A stretch of 46,023 bases of DNA from an uncultured Oscillospiraceae bacterium (GTDB lineage Bacteria; Bacillota; Clostridia; Oscillospirales; Oscillospiraceae), in NCBI GenBank assembly GCA_900756575.1, contig CAAEKQ010000193.1, positions 1-46,023 of the forward strand, given 5' to 3'. Position numbers and translations under genes: made by a program. This document shows positions 23,300 through 31,804 of the stretch, piece by piece. How positions within the stretch are numbered: the stretch's first letter is position 1; every line of letters starts with the position of its first letter. A model generated the notes under the pieces. That model worked only from the letters and a program-made list of their open reading frames with translations, was not told where the DNA came from and did not search any database.

Positions 23300-24768
23300 A
23301 GGCGCGTTTCCTCCTTGTTGGGGTAAGTCTTGAGCTTGGTCAGGTAATACACCAGCGCCAGCACAGCCGACAGATAGAACGAAGCATTGGGGCGGCGAAG
23401 CACACCGGCGGTGAAATAGGAGAACACCAGCAGAATCACCAGGGAGATTCCGATGGCGCCGGCCATGGGGGTAAAGTAGGTCTTGAAATCCCGCACCAGC
23501 GCCTGCACGATCAGTACCAGGAAATAGCCGATGAAGCAGCACAGCAGAATCAGGCCCACGACGCCGTAGAGGAAGTAGATGCCATAGAAGTCATTTTCCA
23601 CATCGTAAGTTACGCCTTTGTGGGTCATATCTCCCAGCTCCATGCCAAAGAGCTTGGCGGTGAAGGGTAGCTCCTCCTGGAGCAACTGGCAGAAAAAGAT
23701 TTTCTGCTGCCGGGCGGCAGTGATGTCCTTGACGCTGGAGGTGAAGTTGTATTTGCGGATGACGGTTTCGGCGCCGAAGCGATCCACCACATTGGGGGCG
23801 CACCACTCATAAACCGGGATGAGCCGTTGGATTTTCATTTTCTCGGTCTCCTGGGGCAGTTCGGCGGTGGAATCAAAATCGGAAGTCTTTTCTGCGGCGG
23901 CTACTTCCGCCGCTTCCATTTTTTCTTCTGCCCAGCCCTGCTTTTCCGACATGGCGTCGCTGTAGATGTGCTGGTTCCGGTACATGGGTGAGAGCTGATA
24001 GCAGGCGCAGCAGCACAGGGCACACAGCAGGAGAATGGCGGCTTGCTTCCAGCTGAACTGATGGCTGAGAACAAGCACCACCGGCAGTCCCACTGCGGTG
24101 GCCAGCATGGAGGCAAAGGCCAGCCGGGTGCCGTTAAAATAGAGGGCGGCAAACACGGAGGCAGTCACAGCCAGCAGCAGGGGCAGGCGATACCGGCCCT
24201 GATAGCGCATGGTTAGCATCAAAACGATGGGAGCCGATGCGCTTAAAATGGCCGCCTGGGAGTTGCTGGTGGAGAACCAGCCGAGAACGCCCAGCTGATT
24301 GACCACGTAAGTATGGGGATCGGTTCCGGTGACGGTACTCAGCAGCATCACCGCAAGGCAGATGCCTAGATTCAGGCAGAAGCCCAGCAGAATACTGCGG
24401 TAAATGCCCTCGTCATGCCGGAGAAACGTGATAAAGCACAGGGTGTAAACCACAATTTGTACCACACGGACATAGTTTGCAAAATCAGCGAAGGGATCCT
24501 GATAGCCTGCCTGCCAGCACACGGCCATATGCGTAGCCCAAAACACAGCACAGATTCCGGCGGCAATCAGGTAAATCCGTTTCCGGTTGCTGAGAAGGAA
24601 GGCATACAGCCCGGTGACAGCCAGAAGCCCCATGCGAAGGCCCAGGGTCAGCAGATTGCTTCTGCCGGTTTCGGCCCAGAAGAAGGAGATGATATCCAGA
24701 ATCGGCTGCAAGGCCATAAGGATCAGGACAAACATCGAAAGCCGAGTGGGTAGTACGGATTTGCGCAT
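23296..24768 (-). CDS. O-antigen ligase/Wzy-like membrane protein
   Basis: 490 residues with about 11 membrane helices and a large extracytoplasmic loop (about 275-385) containing a Glu/Ala-rich stretch, the usual topology of polysaccharide polymerases and ligases of the Wzy/WaaL superfamily. GGAGGG precedes the ATG at 24768. The family is diverse, so polymerase versus ligase cannot be decided. It overlaps the GT2 gene by 4 bp. Confidence 0.8.
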   Translation of the reverse strand: MRKSVLPTRLSMFVLILMALQPILDIISFFWAETGRSNLLTLGLRMGLLAVTGLYAFLLSNRKRIYLIAAGICAVFWATHMAVCWQAGYQDPFADFANYVRVVQIVVYTLCFITFLRHDEGIYRSILLGFCLNLGICLAVMLLSTVTGTDPHTYVVNQLGVLGWFSTSNSQAAILSASAPIVLMLTMRYQGRYRLPLLLAVTASVFAALYFNGTRLAFASMLATAVGLPVVLVLSHQFSWKQAAILLLCALCCCACYQLSPMYRNQHIYSDAMSEKQGWAEEKMEAAEVAAAEKTSDFDSTAELPQETEKMKIQRLIPVYEWCAPNVVDRFGAETVIRKYNFTSSVKDITAARQQKIFFCQLLQEELPFTAKLFGMELGDMTHKGVTYDVENDFYGIYFLYGVVGLILLCCFIGYFLVLIVQALVRDFKTYFTPMAGAIGISLVILLVFSYFTAGVLRRPNASFYLSAVLALVYYLTKLKTYPNKEETRL

Positions 24769-24818
24769 AAAAATGGGACCCTCCCTACAGAATGAAATCA
24801 CGCTCCAAATGTCCCATC

Positions 24819-24848
24819 ATTATAACATAGGAAATGCTGGGAAGTCAA
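24819..24848 (-). promoter_or_regulatory. Promoter of minus-strand polysaccharide arm
   Basis: TTGACT (24848-24843), an 18-bp spacer and TATAAT (24824-24819) on the minus strand, 51 bases before the Wzy-like gene. Confidence 0.75.
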
Positions 24849-24869
24849 CGCGGCGTGCTGTAGTGGATT

Positions 24870-24898
24870 TTGACTTTAAGTAGGAGATATGCTACAAT
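24870..24898 (+). promoter_or_regulatory. Promoter of plus-strand polysaccharide arm
   Basis: TTGACT (24870-24875), a 17-bp spacer and TACAAT (24893-24898), 36 bases before the Wzy-GT4 gene. It lies back to back with the opposite arm's promoter, so the two arms may be co-regulated. Confidence 0.75.
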
Positions 24899-24933
24899 AC
24901 AATATCTAACATTACCCGATTGGGGGATCACTT

Positions 24934-27483
24934 ATGAAGAAATCATCACCCAGTTCTGCTGGAAAATCCACCGGCCGTCTGGGGAATACCCGGCTGGGGA
25001 GGTGGCTGACCGGACAGCCCGATCAGGCCCCGGAGCGGGATAGGCTAACAAAGGCGGCAGGCGGCATTTCCGGCGGCCTGCAATCGCTGATAAAAACACT
25101 GCATCTTGGGAAAGCGCTGGAGGGAAGCGTATTCCTCCATCCGGTGCTGTTCTGCCTGCTGGCGGCGGCATTGATCCCGTTCCTGCCCACCATGGCGCTG
25201 CTGGCGCTGGTGATGGCGGCGGGATTGGCACTGATTCTGACCTATGGCATGGGCCGGGGCGGAATTGGCGGCTATCAGCCCACGTTCCGGTGGACGGTGC
25301 TGCTGGCGCTATGCTATCTTTTCAGTATTTTCACCTCCGTTGCGCCGGGACGAAGCCTGCTTCCGGGTCTGCTCATGGCGGCCTTTGTGCTGTTTGCGCC
25401 GGCGGTATATTTGAGTGTGAAAAAATACGGTGATATCCGACGGATTTTGGCGGCCATTGCCCTGGGCGGCGTATTGGTGAGCCTCTACGGCTTCTGGCAA
25501 CGGTTGAATCCCGGAGATTATAACACCGGCTGGGTGGACAAGGATATGTTCTCGTCCATCACCTTCCGGGTGTACTCCACATTTGCAAACCCCAATGTGC
25601 TGGGCGAGTATTTCCTGCTGGTGATCCCCTTTGCCTTTGCCCTGGGACTGACGGCCCCCAACCGCAGGAAGAAAATCCTTTGGATCGGGGCTACGGCGAT
25701 GATGTGCCTGTGCCTGCTGCTGACCTATTCCCGGGGCTGCTATCTGGGACTGCTGTTCGGCATGGTGATTTTCCTGGTGCTGCTGGATCGGCGGTTCCTA
25801 ATCCTGGTAGGTATATTGGCGGTGCTGTCGCCGCTGTATGTGCCGGATACCATTTGGCAGAGGCTATTGTCCATTGGCAATCTGGGGGATACCTCCACCA
25901 ACTACCGGGTAAACATCTGGATCGGCACCATGAAAATGCTGAAGGACTTCTGGTTCTGCGGCGTGGGCCCCGGGGAGGATGCGTTCAATACGGTCTATCC
26001 CCTCTACAGCCTCAGCGCCATTGATACCCCCCATTCCCATAATCTCTATATGCAGCTGCTGTGCGATACCGGTCTCCCGGGACTGCTGGCGCTGCTGGGC
26101 TTTGCGGGCAGCTTGCTTCGAGGCCTGATCACCACCCTGCACCGCAGCCGCCGGAGAGAGACCAAAATCTATGCCATGGCGGGGATTTCGGCGTTTTCCG
26201 GCATCCTGCTCCAGGGGGTTACGGATTATCCCTTCTATAATTATCGGGTGATGCTGCTGTTTTTCCTGCTGGCGGGAATTTGTATGTGCCTGCGCCGGGA
26301 GGAAGCGCTGATCCTTGCCCATGGGGAGCTGGGACGGCAGATGAACCGGGAGCGGGAACGGCCCCTGGTGCTGCAAATTCTGTCCGACACCAATCTGGGC
26401 GGCGCGGGACGGTATCTTCTGAACCTGTTCTCCGCCTGGGATCGGGAGCGGTACGATATGGTCTTGGCGGTTCCCGAGGGCGCGGTTCTCACCGATCAGG
26501 TGCGGGCCCTGGGGGTTCCGGTGATTGAAGTGGGCATGGACGGTGAGCGCTCCATGGATGTCCGGGGGATTCTCCGGCTGCGGGATGTGTGTATGCTGCT
26601 CCGGCCCGAGCTGGTGCAGACCCACGGCTCCCTCAGTGGAAGAATCGCTGCCCGGGCCTGCGGTGCAAAGATCATCTATACCCGGCACAGCGCGTTCCCG
26701 GTATCTCCGCGCCTGAAAAAAGGACTGGGACATCTGGTGAGCCGCTGGATGACCCGGCATTATGCGGATCTCTGTCTGGCGGTCAGCCCTGCGGCGGAGG
26801 AAAATCTACTGGAGCTGGGCGCACGAAAAGACCGAATCGTTACGATGATGAACGGTGCGGAACCTCTGACCCCGGCAACCCTTCCGGAGCGGGAGGAGCT
26901 GAGCCGGAAGTACGGACTGAAAAAAGATGGGTTCACAGCGGGGATTTTCGCCCGGCTGGAGGAATATAAGGGCCAGACTACGGTGTTGGAGGCCGCAAAA
27001 ATGCTAAAGGACCGGGGCCATTCCCTGAAAATCCTGATTTGCGGCACCGGCCCCATGGAGGAAGCGCTGGAGCAGGAAATCCGGCAGCTTGGACTCCAGG
27101 ATACGGCGGTACTGTGCGGCTTTGTGGAGAATGTAGCGCCGCTGCTGTCCATGCTGGATGTACAGCTCAATGCATCTACCGGGACGGAGACGTCTTCTCT
27201 GGCGCTGATTGAGGGTATGAGCCTGGGCCTTCCCACCATTGCCAGCAGCTACGGCGGCAATCCCTATCTGATTCAGGACGGCTATGACGGCCTGCTGTTT
27301 GCGCCGGGGGATGCATCCGGGCTGGCGGACTGCATGGAAAAGCTCATGGCCGATCCTGACCTGCGGCATACGTTTTCCGTCCATGCCCGGGAGGCCTATG
27401 AAACGCATTTTACTGCGCAGGTATTTGCATCCGGCATTCTGAATGCCTATGATCGGGCGCTGGGAAAGGAGGCACAGCAGTGA
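24934..27483 (+). CDS. Wzy/O-antigen-ligase fused to GT4 glycosyltransferase
   Basis: An 849-residue two-part protein. Residues 1-60 are polar and cytoplasmic. Residues 65-455 carry about 11 membrane helices with the Wzy_C-type signature STNYRVNIWIGTMKMLKDF...GVGPG followed by PHSHNLYMQLLCDTG, typical of O-antigen ligase family proteins. From about residue 475 a complete GT-B retaining glycosyltransferase (GT4) begins (VLQILSDTNLGGAGRYLLNL) and runs to the end, with IFARLEEYKGQ, ICGTGP and the nucleotide-sugar motif GTETSSLALIEGMSLG. There is no frameshift at the join. One chain may add a sugar inside the cell and polymerise or ligate chains outside it. First gene of the csaB arm. Confidence 0.9.
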   Translation: MKKSSPSSAGKSTGRLGNTRLGRWLTGQPDQAPERDRLTKAAGGISGGLQSLIKTLHLGKALEGSVFLHPVLFCLLAAALIPFLPTMALLALVMAAGLALILTYGMGRGGIGGYQPTFRWTVLLALCYLFSIFTSVAPGRSLLPGLLMAAFVLFAPAVYLSVKKYGDIRRILAAIALGGVLVSLYGFWQRLNPGDYNTGWVDKDMFSSITFRVYSTFANPNVLGEYFLLVIPFAFALGLTAPNRRKKILWIGATAMMCLCLLLTYSRGCYLGLLFGMVIFLVLLDRRFLILVGILAVLSPLYVPDTIWQRLLSIGNLGDTSTNYRVNIWIGTMKMLKDFWFCGVGPGEDAFNTVYPLYSLSAIDTPHSHNLYMQLLCDTGLPGLLALLGFAGSLLRGLITTLHRSRRRETKIYAMAGISAFSGILLQGVTDYPFYNYRVMLLFFLLAGICMCLRREEALILAHGELGRQMNRERERPLVLQILSDTNLGGAGRYLLNLFSAWDRERYDMVLAVPEGAVLTDQVRALGVPVIEVGMDGERSMDVRGILRLRDVCMLLRPELVQTHGSLSGRIAARACGAKIIYTRHSAFPVSPRLKKGLGHLVSRWMTRHYADLCLAVSPAAEENLLELGARKDRIVTMMNGAEPLTPATLPEREELSRKYGLKKDGFTAGIFARLEEYKGQTTVLEAAKMLKDRGHSLKILICGTGPMEEALEQEIRQLGLQDTAVLCGFVENVAPLLSMLDVQLNASTGTETSSLALIEGMSLGLPTIASSYGGNPYLIQDGYDGLLFAPGDASGLADCMEKLMADPDLRHTFSVHAREAYETHFTAQVFASGILNAYDRALGKEAQQ

Positions 27484-27983
27484 AACGATATAAAATCAGC
27501 CTGTTTGACCTGTTGCTACTGCTTCTGGTTGTGCTGGCGGGCGGGGCGGCTTATTGGCAGCTCCATCACACCGCAGTAAAACAGCCCGCCACGGCCGAGG
27601 TACTGCTGGAGGATCTCCATCGAGGCGCGGAGCGCTACACCGAGCAGTCGGCCATGGAGGAAACGACAGATTACCTGGTGGACTATAAGCTTAGAATTCA
27701 AAATATGGACAAGGATTTGCTGGGCGACCTGCTGGTGCCCGGAGTAACCGTGTACAATATCTATGGCGGCGCTTCTCTGGGGACGCTGAAATCCATTGAA
27801 TATACGGAGACGGACGAGGGCGTTTCCGCAGAGCTGACCATTAACGCATACAGCAGGTTCTATAAGACCTATATCATGGCCCTGCCCGGTGGCACAAAGC
27901 TCGGGGTAGGGAGAGATCTGTCCATGCAGTTGGAGGACAGCACCTATATTGGAACAGGCAGCGTTGTCTGGATTGAGCACTAG
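27480..27983 (+). CDS. DUF4330-like membrane-anchored protein
   Basis: 167 residues. It has a GTG start overlapping the previous stop (GTGA), one N-terminal membrane helix (about 8-26, LFDLLLLLLVVLAGGAAYW) and an extracytoplasmic beta-rich domain with KLRIQNMDKDLLGDLLVPG and a VGRDLSMQ turn. The pattern matches the DUF4330 group, often found beside csaB and O-antigen-ligase genes in Firmicutes; the name is from memory of that pattern. The role in polymer assembly is unknown. Confidence 0.7.
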   Translation: MKRYKISLFDLLLLLLVVLAGGAAYWQLHHTAVKQPATAEVLLEDLHRGAERYTEQSAMEETTDYLVDYKLRIQNMDKDLLGDLLVPGVTVYNIYGGASLGTLKSIEYTETDEGVSAELTINAYSRFYKTYIMALPGGTKLGVGRDLSMQLEDSTYIGTGSVVWIEH

Positions 27984-27993
27984 GAGGCGCAAA

Positions 27994-28413
27994 ATGAAAC
28001 GAAATCGTTTTTTGATTGGCAGTGCTGTGCTGCTTCTGCTGGTGCTGTTGGGCGGCGTTTATAAGCATACAGTGCTGGGGGAGCAGCGAGTGGTGCTAAG
28101 CTATCCTTATCAGATGAAGTACACCGTGGAAATCCCGGATGTGGATGCGGAAATCGCGGAGATGTATTTTAAGGGCATGGGCCTGTATCTGGATGAGGAA
28201 ACGTCCGCCGGTACCGTCAGTGCGGTAAAAACCCAGGCGGCAGCATCCGGAGCGGCGGATCAGGTGGATGTCACCCTGACGGTCAGCGCTTCTGGCCTGC
28301 GGCTGAGCAGCGAAAGCCGGGGCAGCTATACCCTGAGCAAGGAGAACTCCTGCCATTTTATCAGCCGCTTTATAGAGTTTGACGGATTTATCACCCAGGT
28401 GAAAGAGGAGTAA
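27994..28413 (+). CDS. Small membrane-anchored protein of csaB operon
   Basis: 139 residues. GGAGG precedes ATG 27994. One N-terminal membrane helix (about 6-24) and an outer domain with alternating strands (VDVTLTVSASGLRL) and a repeated VDAEIAEMY-type segment. Size, topology and position suggest a distant relative or partner of the preceding DUF4330-like protein. I do not recognise a family. It lies 10 bp after that gene and 4 bp before the GT4-CsaB-GT4 gene. Confidence 0.65.
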   Translation: MKRNRFLIGSAVLLLLVLLGGVYKHTVLGEQRVVLSYPYQMKYTVEIPDVDAEIAEMYFKGMGLYLDEETSAGTVSAVKTQAAASGAADQVDVTLTVSASGLRLSSESRGSYTLSKENSCHFISRFIEFDGFITQVKEE

Positions 28414-28417
28414 GTGC

Positions 28418-31400
28418 ATGAAAAAAATACTCATGGTTCTCATGGGCCTGGAAATCGGCGGTGCGGAAACCCATGTGGTGGAGCTGTCCCTGACCCTGAA
28501 AAAGCGAGGGTGGGAGGTGCTGGTGGCGTCCAATGGCGGCGTCTATGAGAAGACGCTGGAGGAACACGGAATCCGGCATTTTTCGGTTCCAACGCACACC
28601 CGGTCTCCCAAGATGATGCGCAGAGCCTATGTTGCCCTGGAGCAGATCATTCGACAGGAGAAGCCGGACATTGTCCATGCCCATGCGCGGATTCCGGCGT
28701 TTCTCTGCGGAAAGCTCCAGAAAAAGCTGGGATTCCCCTTTGTCACCACGGCCCACGGGGTATTCCGGATCAACCCGATGCTGCGATTCCTGTCGAATTG
28801 GGGCCGGCAAACCCTGGCGGTCAGCGAGGATATTCGGGAGTATCTCATTGACCAGTACGATTTGCCCGCCGGACAGATTCATGTGATTTCCAACGGCATC
28901 GACACGGCGGCCTTTTCTCCGGAGCACTCCGGAAAGGAAGCCCGAGCGGAATTTCAAATTCCGGAGGATGTACCGGTGGTGGCCTGCGTTACCCGGCTCC
29001 AGCCGGATAATTCTCTGGCGGCGGAGCTGCTGCTGGCGAGTGCGGCGGCTTTGGCGGAGCAGAACCAGGGTCTTCGCATTCTACTGGTGGGCGATGGCGA
29101 GCGGCTGGAGCCGTTCAAACAGCAGGCTGCGGCCATCAATCAGAAGCTGGGCTATCCCTGCGTGGTAATGACCGGCGGAAGAACGGATGTGGCACGGCTG
29201 GTTGCGGCTTGCGATGTGTTCGTTGGCGTGAGCCGGGCGGCATTGGAGGCAATGAGCGCCGGAAAACCCACGGTGCTCTGCGGCAATGCGGGCTATGGCG
29301 GCATTGCCCGGGAGGAAGCTGCTGCGGCAAATCTGGCATCCAACTACTGCTGCCGTGGAAATCGAATGGGCACAGCGGTGGAACTGACGGCGGACATCCA
29401 AACGCTGCTGACCATGCCGAAGGAGCAGCGAATTGCCATTGGCATGGAAGATCGCGGCATTGTAGAGCGGGATTTTTCCCTGAATGCCATGGTGCGGAAC
29501 TGCGAAACAGTCTATCAGCTGGCGCTGCAACCCAAGCGGCGGGTGGTAGTATCCGGCTACTACGGCTATGAAAACCTGGGGGATGAAACCATCCTCGGCA
29601 CCATTTGCAGTCGCTATCGAGAGCAATATGACCTGGTTGTGCTGTCCAAGCAGCCCCATTTGACGGAAAAGAAATTTGGCGTGACGGCTATTTCCCGGTT
29701 CCATATGCTCAAGGTGCAGCGGGCCATTCGCGGCTGTGATTTGCTCATCAGCGGCGGCGGAAGTTTGCTCCAGGACCGTACCTCTACCCGGTCACTGATG
29801 TACTACCTTTCCGTGATGTATCTGGCCCAGCGGAAGAAAAAGCCTGTGGTGGTCTATGCCAACGGAATTGGGCCGGTGCGGGGAAAACGGAACCGAAAAC
29901 TGGTGGTCAAGGTGCTCCAGCGGGCATCGGCCATCACCCTGCGGGACGAGGATTCCCTCCAGGAGCTTCGGAATATGGGCCTGAGCCGTCAGGATATTCT
30001 GGTGACGGCAGACCCGGTATTCTCTCTGGAACCTGTGGGGACGGAGGCGGCAAAACGGCTCTGGGCTCAGGCAGGAATTCCGGCGGAGGCACCTGTGCTG
30101 GGCATTTCACTCCGGGCGGTCAGTCCCAGCGCGGCGGAGCGTCTGGCAGAGCTGTTTGACGGTATTTGCCGGGATACGGGCTATATCCCCGTGTTCCTGT
30201 GTATGCAGCCATCGTCGGATTTCCGGGGCGCCAAGAGCGTGATGGAGCTGATGAACACGAAGTCCTATCTGCTGCCCGATCAGCTCACCGCCCAGGAGAT
30301 GATGAGCGCGTTGGGGAACATGAAGCTGGTAATCAGTATGCGGCTTCACACCCTGATTTTTGCGGCGGCAGCCGGTACGCCGGTGATGGGCTTTGACTAT
30401 GACCCCAAGGTCATCAGTATGCTCAGAACGCTGGAGATGCCCTCCCTGGGAACGGTGCAGGATTTGAACGTGTCCCAGGGAAGACAGCTGGTGAAGGAAT
30501 TTGTCGGTCAGGAGCATGATTACCGGCAGAAAATCAAAGCAGCGGCCCATCTCCTTCGGGAGAAGGAGATGGAAAACGACCGGGTCCTCCAGCGGGTGAT
30601 GAGCCTGGCTCCGGAGCCGTCCAGTGTGCTGTTCCTGATTGGCGGCGGCGATACCGGCGGCGCCAAGACCCATGTGCTGACGCTGTTACAGGGGCTGATG
30701 GAGCGGGGCTATCGGGTGAAGCTGGTGTGCTTTATGGAAGGGCCCTTTGCCGAGGATACCAGACAGGCGAGCATTCCCATTGAGGTGCTGCCCAGAACCC
30801 GGGTGATTACCTGTGTCCGGGCGCTATTGCAAATTGTTCGGGAAATGCAGCCGGATTTGATTCACTGCCACGGCGCCAAGGCGAATATGTTCGGGCGTTT
30901 GCTGCTGCCCCATATTTCCCAGCCGGTGCTGACCACGGTGCACTCCGACCCGCAGCTGGACTATCTGGGCCGGCCTGCGGCAAAGCTGATCTACGGTACC
31001 ATCAACGACTGGGCCCTGCGGAAGATCCCCTATCGGGAGTGCGTGTCCGATACCATGCGGGAGCTGCTGATTTCCAGACATTTCGGCGCGGATAGCCTGT
31101 ATGTGATCTATAACGGCGTTGCAATTTCCTCGGAACAGCCGCCGCTGAACCGGGAGGAGTTCTTTGAGAAAATCGGACTTTCCGTGGAACCGGATTCCGT
31201 GGTGTTCGGCATTGCGGCAAGACTGTCGCCGGTAAAGGACATCCCTACACTGCTGGAGGCGTTTTCCCGGGTGACAGCCCAGGAGCCCTCGGCACGGCTG
31301 GTGATCGCAGGCGACGGAGAGAAAGCCGAAAATCTCCACATGCTGGCGGAAAAGCTGTGCCCCAAGGGGACGGTGTGCTTTGCCGGATGGATTCAGGATA

Positions 31401-31753
31401 CGGACAGCTTCTATCATGCCATTGACGTCAACGTGCTGAGCTCGCTGTCGGAGGGCTTCCCCTATGCGCTGCCCGAGGGCGGAAAGATGCACTGCGCCAC
31501 CATTGCAACGGCGGTGGGCGGCATCCCCTATATGGTGGACGACGGAAAAAACGGCCTGCTGCTCCAGCCCAAGGATGTGGGCAAGCTGGCAGAGCATATG
31601 CTGCGGATGATTCGGGAGCCGGAATTCCGGAAACAGCTGGCAGAGACCATGTATCAGCGCACCTGCCGGGACTTCTCCCTGGAGGCGACGGTTCGCACCC
31701 AGCAGGAAATCTATCGGGATATTCTGAGCCGGGAGCGGGAAAAACGAAAATAA
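28418..31753 (+). CDS. csaB: GT4 - CsaB pyruvyl transferase - GT4 tri-domain protein
   Basis: 1111 residues, three enzymes in one frame. Residues 1-370 are a GT4 glycosyltransferase (GLEIGGAETHV, IVHAHARIP, VGVSRAALEAMSAGKP); the first Glu of the usual EX7E pair is replaced. Residues about 373-700 are a polysaccharide pyruvyl transferase of the CsaB type (GYYGYENLGDETIL, DLLISGGGSLLQD, SMRLHTLIFAA, GFDYDPKV). Residues about 735-1105 are a second GT4 (GGDTGGAKTHVLTLL, IAARLSPVKD, SEGFPYALPEGGKM). CsaB adds pyruvate ketals to secondary cell wall polymer, the ligand of SLH domains, so this arm probably builds and pyruvylates that polymer. GAGGAG precedes the ATG. The gene symbol applies to the middle domain only. 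Confidence 0.92.
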   Translation: MKKILMVLMGLEIGGAETHVVELSLTLKKRGWEVLVASNGGVYEKTLEEHGIRHFSVPTHTRSPKMMRRAYVALEQIIRQEKPDIVHAHARIPAFLCGKLQKKLGFPFVTTAHGVFRINPMLRFLSNWGRQTLAVSEDIREYLIDQYDLPAGQIHVISNGIDTAAFSPEHSGKEARAEFQIPEDVPVVACVTRLQPDNSLAAELLLASAAALAEQNQGLRILLVGDGERLEPFKQQAAAINQKLGYPCVVMTGGRTDVARLVAACDVFVGVSRAALEAMSAGKPTVLCGNAGYGGIAREEAAAANLASNYCCRGNRMGTAVELTADIQTLLTMPKEQRIAIGMEDRGIVERDFSLNAMVRNCETVYQLALQPKRRVVVSGYYGYENLGDETILGTICSRYREQYDLVVLSKQPHLTEKKFGVTAISRFHMLKVQRAIRGCDLLISGGGSLLQDRTSTRSLMYYLSVMYLAQRKKKPVVVYANGIGPVRGKRNRKLVVKVLQRASAITLRDEDSLQELRNMGLSRQDILVTADPVFSLEPVGTEAAKRLWAQAGIPAEAPVLGISLRAVSPSAAERLAELFDGICRDTGYIPVFLCMQPSSDFRGAKSVMELMNTKSYLLPDQLTAQEMMSALGNMKLVISMRLHTLIFAAAAGTPVMGFDYDPKVISMLRTLEMPSLGTVQDLNVSQGRQLVKEFVGQEHDYRQKIKAAAHLLREKEMENDRVLQRVMSLAPEPSSVLFLIGGGDTGGAKTHVLTLLQGLMERGYRVKLVCFMEGPFAEDTRQASIPIEVLPRTRVITCVRALLQIVREMQPDLIHCHGAKANMFGRLLLPHISQPVLTTVHSDPQLDYLGRPAAKLIYGTINDWALRKIPYRECVSDTMRELLISRHFGADSLYVIYNGVAISSEQPPLNREEFFEKIGLSVEPDSVVFGIAARLSPVKDIPTLLEAFSRVTAQEPSARLVIAGDGEKAENLHMLAEKLCPKGTVCFAGWIQDTDSFYHAIDVNVLSSLSEGFPYALPEGGKMHCATIATAVGGIPYMVDDGKNGLLLQPKDVGKLAEHMLRMIREPEFRKQLAETMYQRTCRDFSLEATVRTQQEIYRDILSREREKRK

Positions 31754-31760
31754 GCCGAAA

Positions 31761-31794
31761 AAAACACGTCGGAGGATTTCCTCCGGCGTGTTTT
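31761..31794. terminator. Bidirectional terminator
   Basis: AAAACACG-t-CGGAGGA pairs with TCCTCCG-g-CGTGTTTT. It ends both the csaB arm and, read on the minus strand, the mnmE transcript. Confidence 0.88.
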
Positions 31795-31804
31795 GCATGT
31801 TTGG

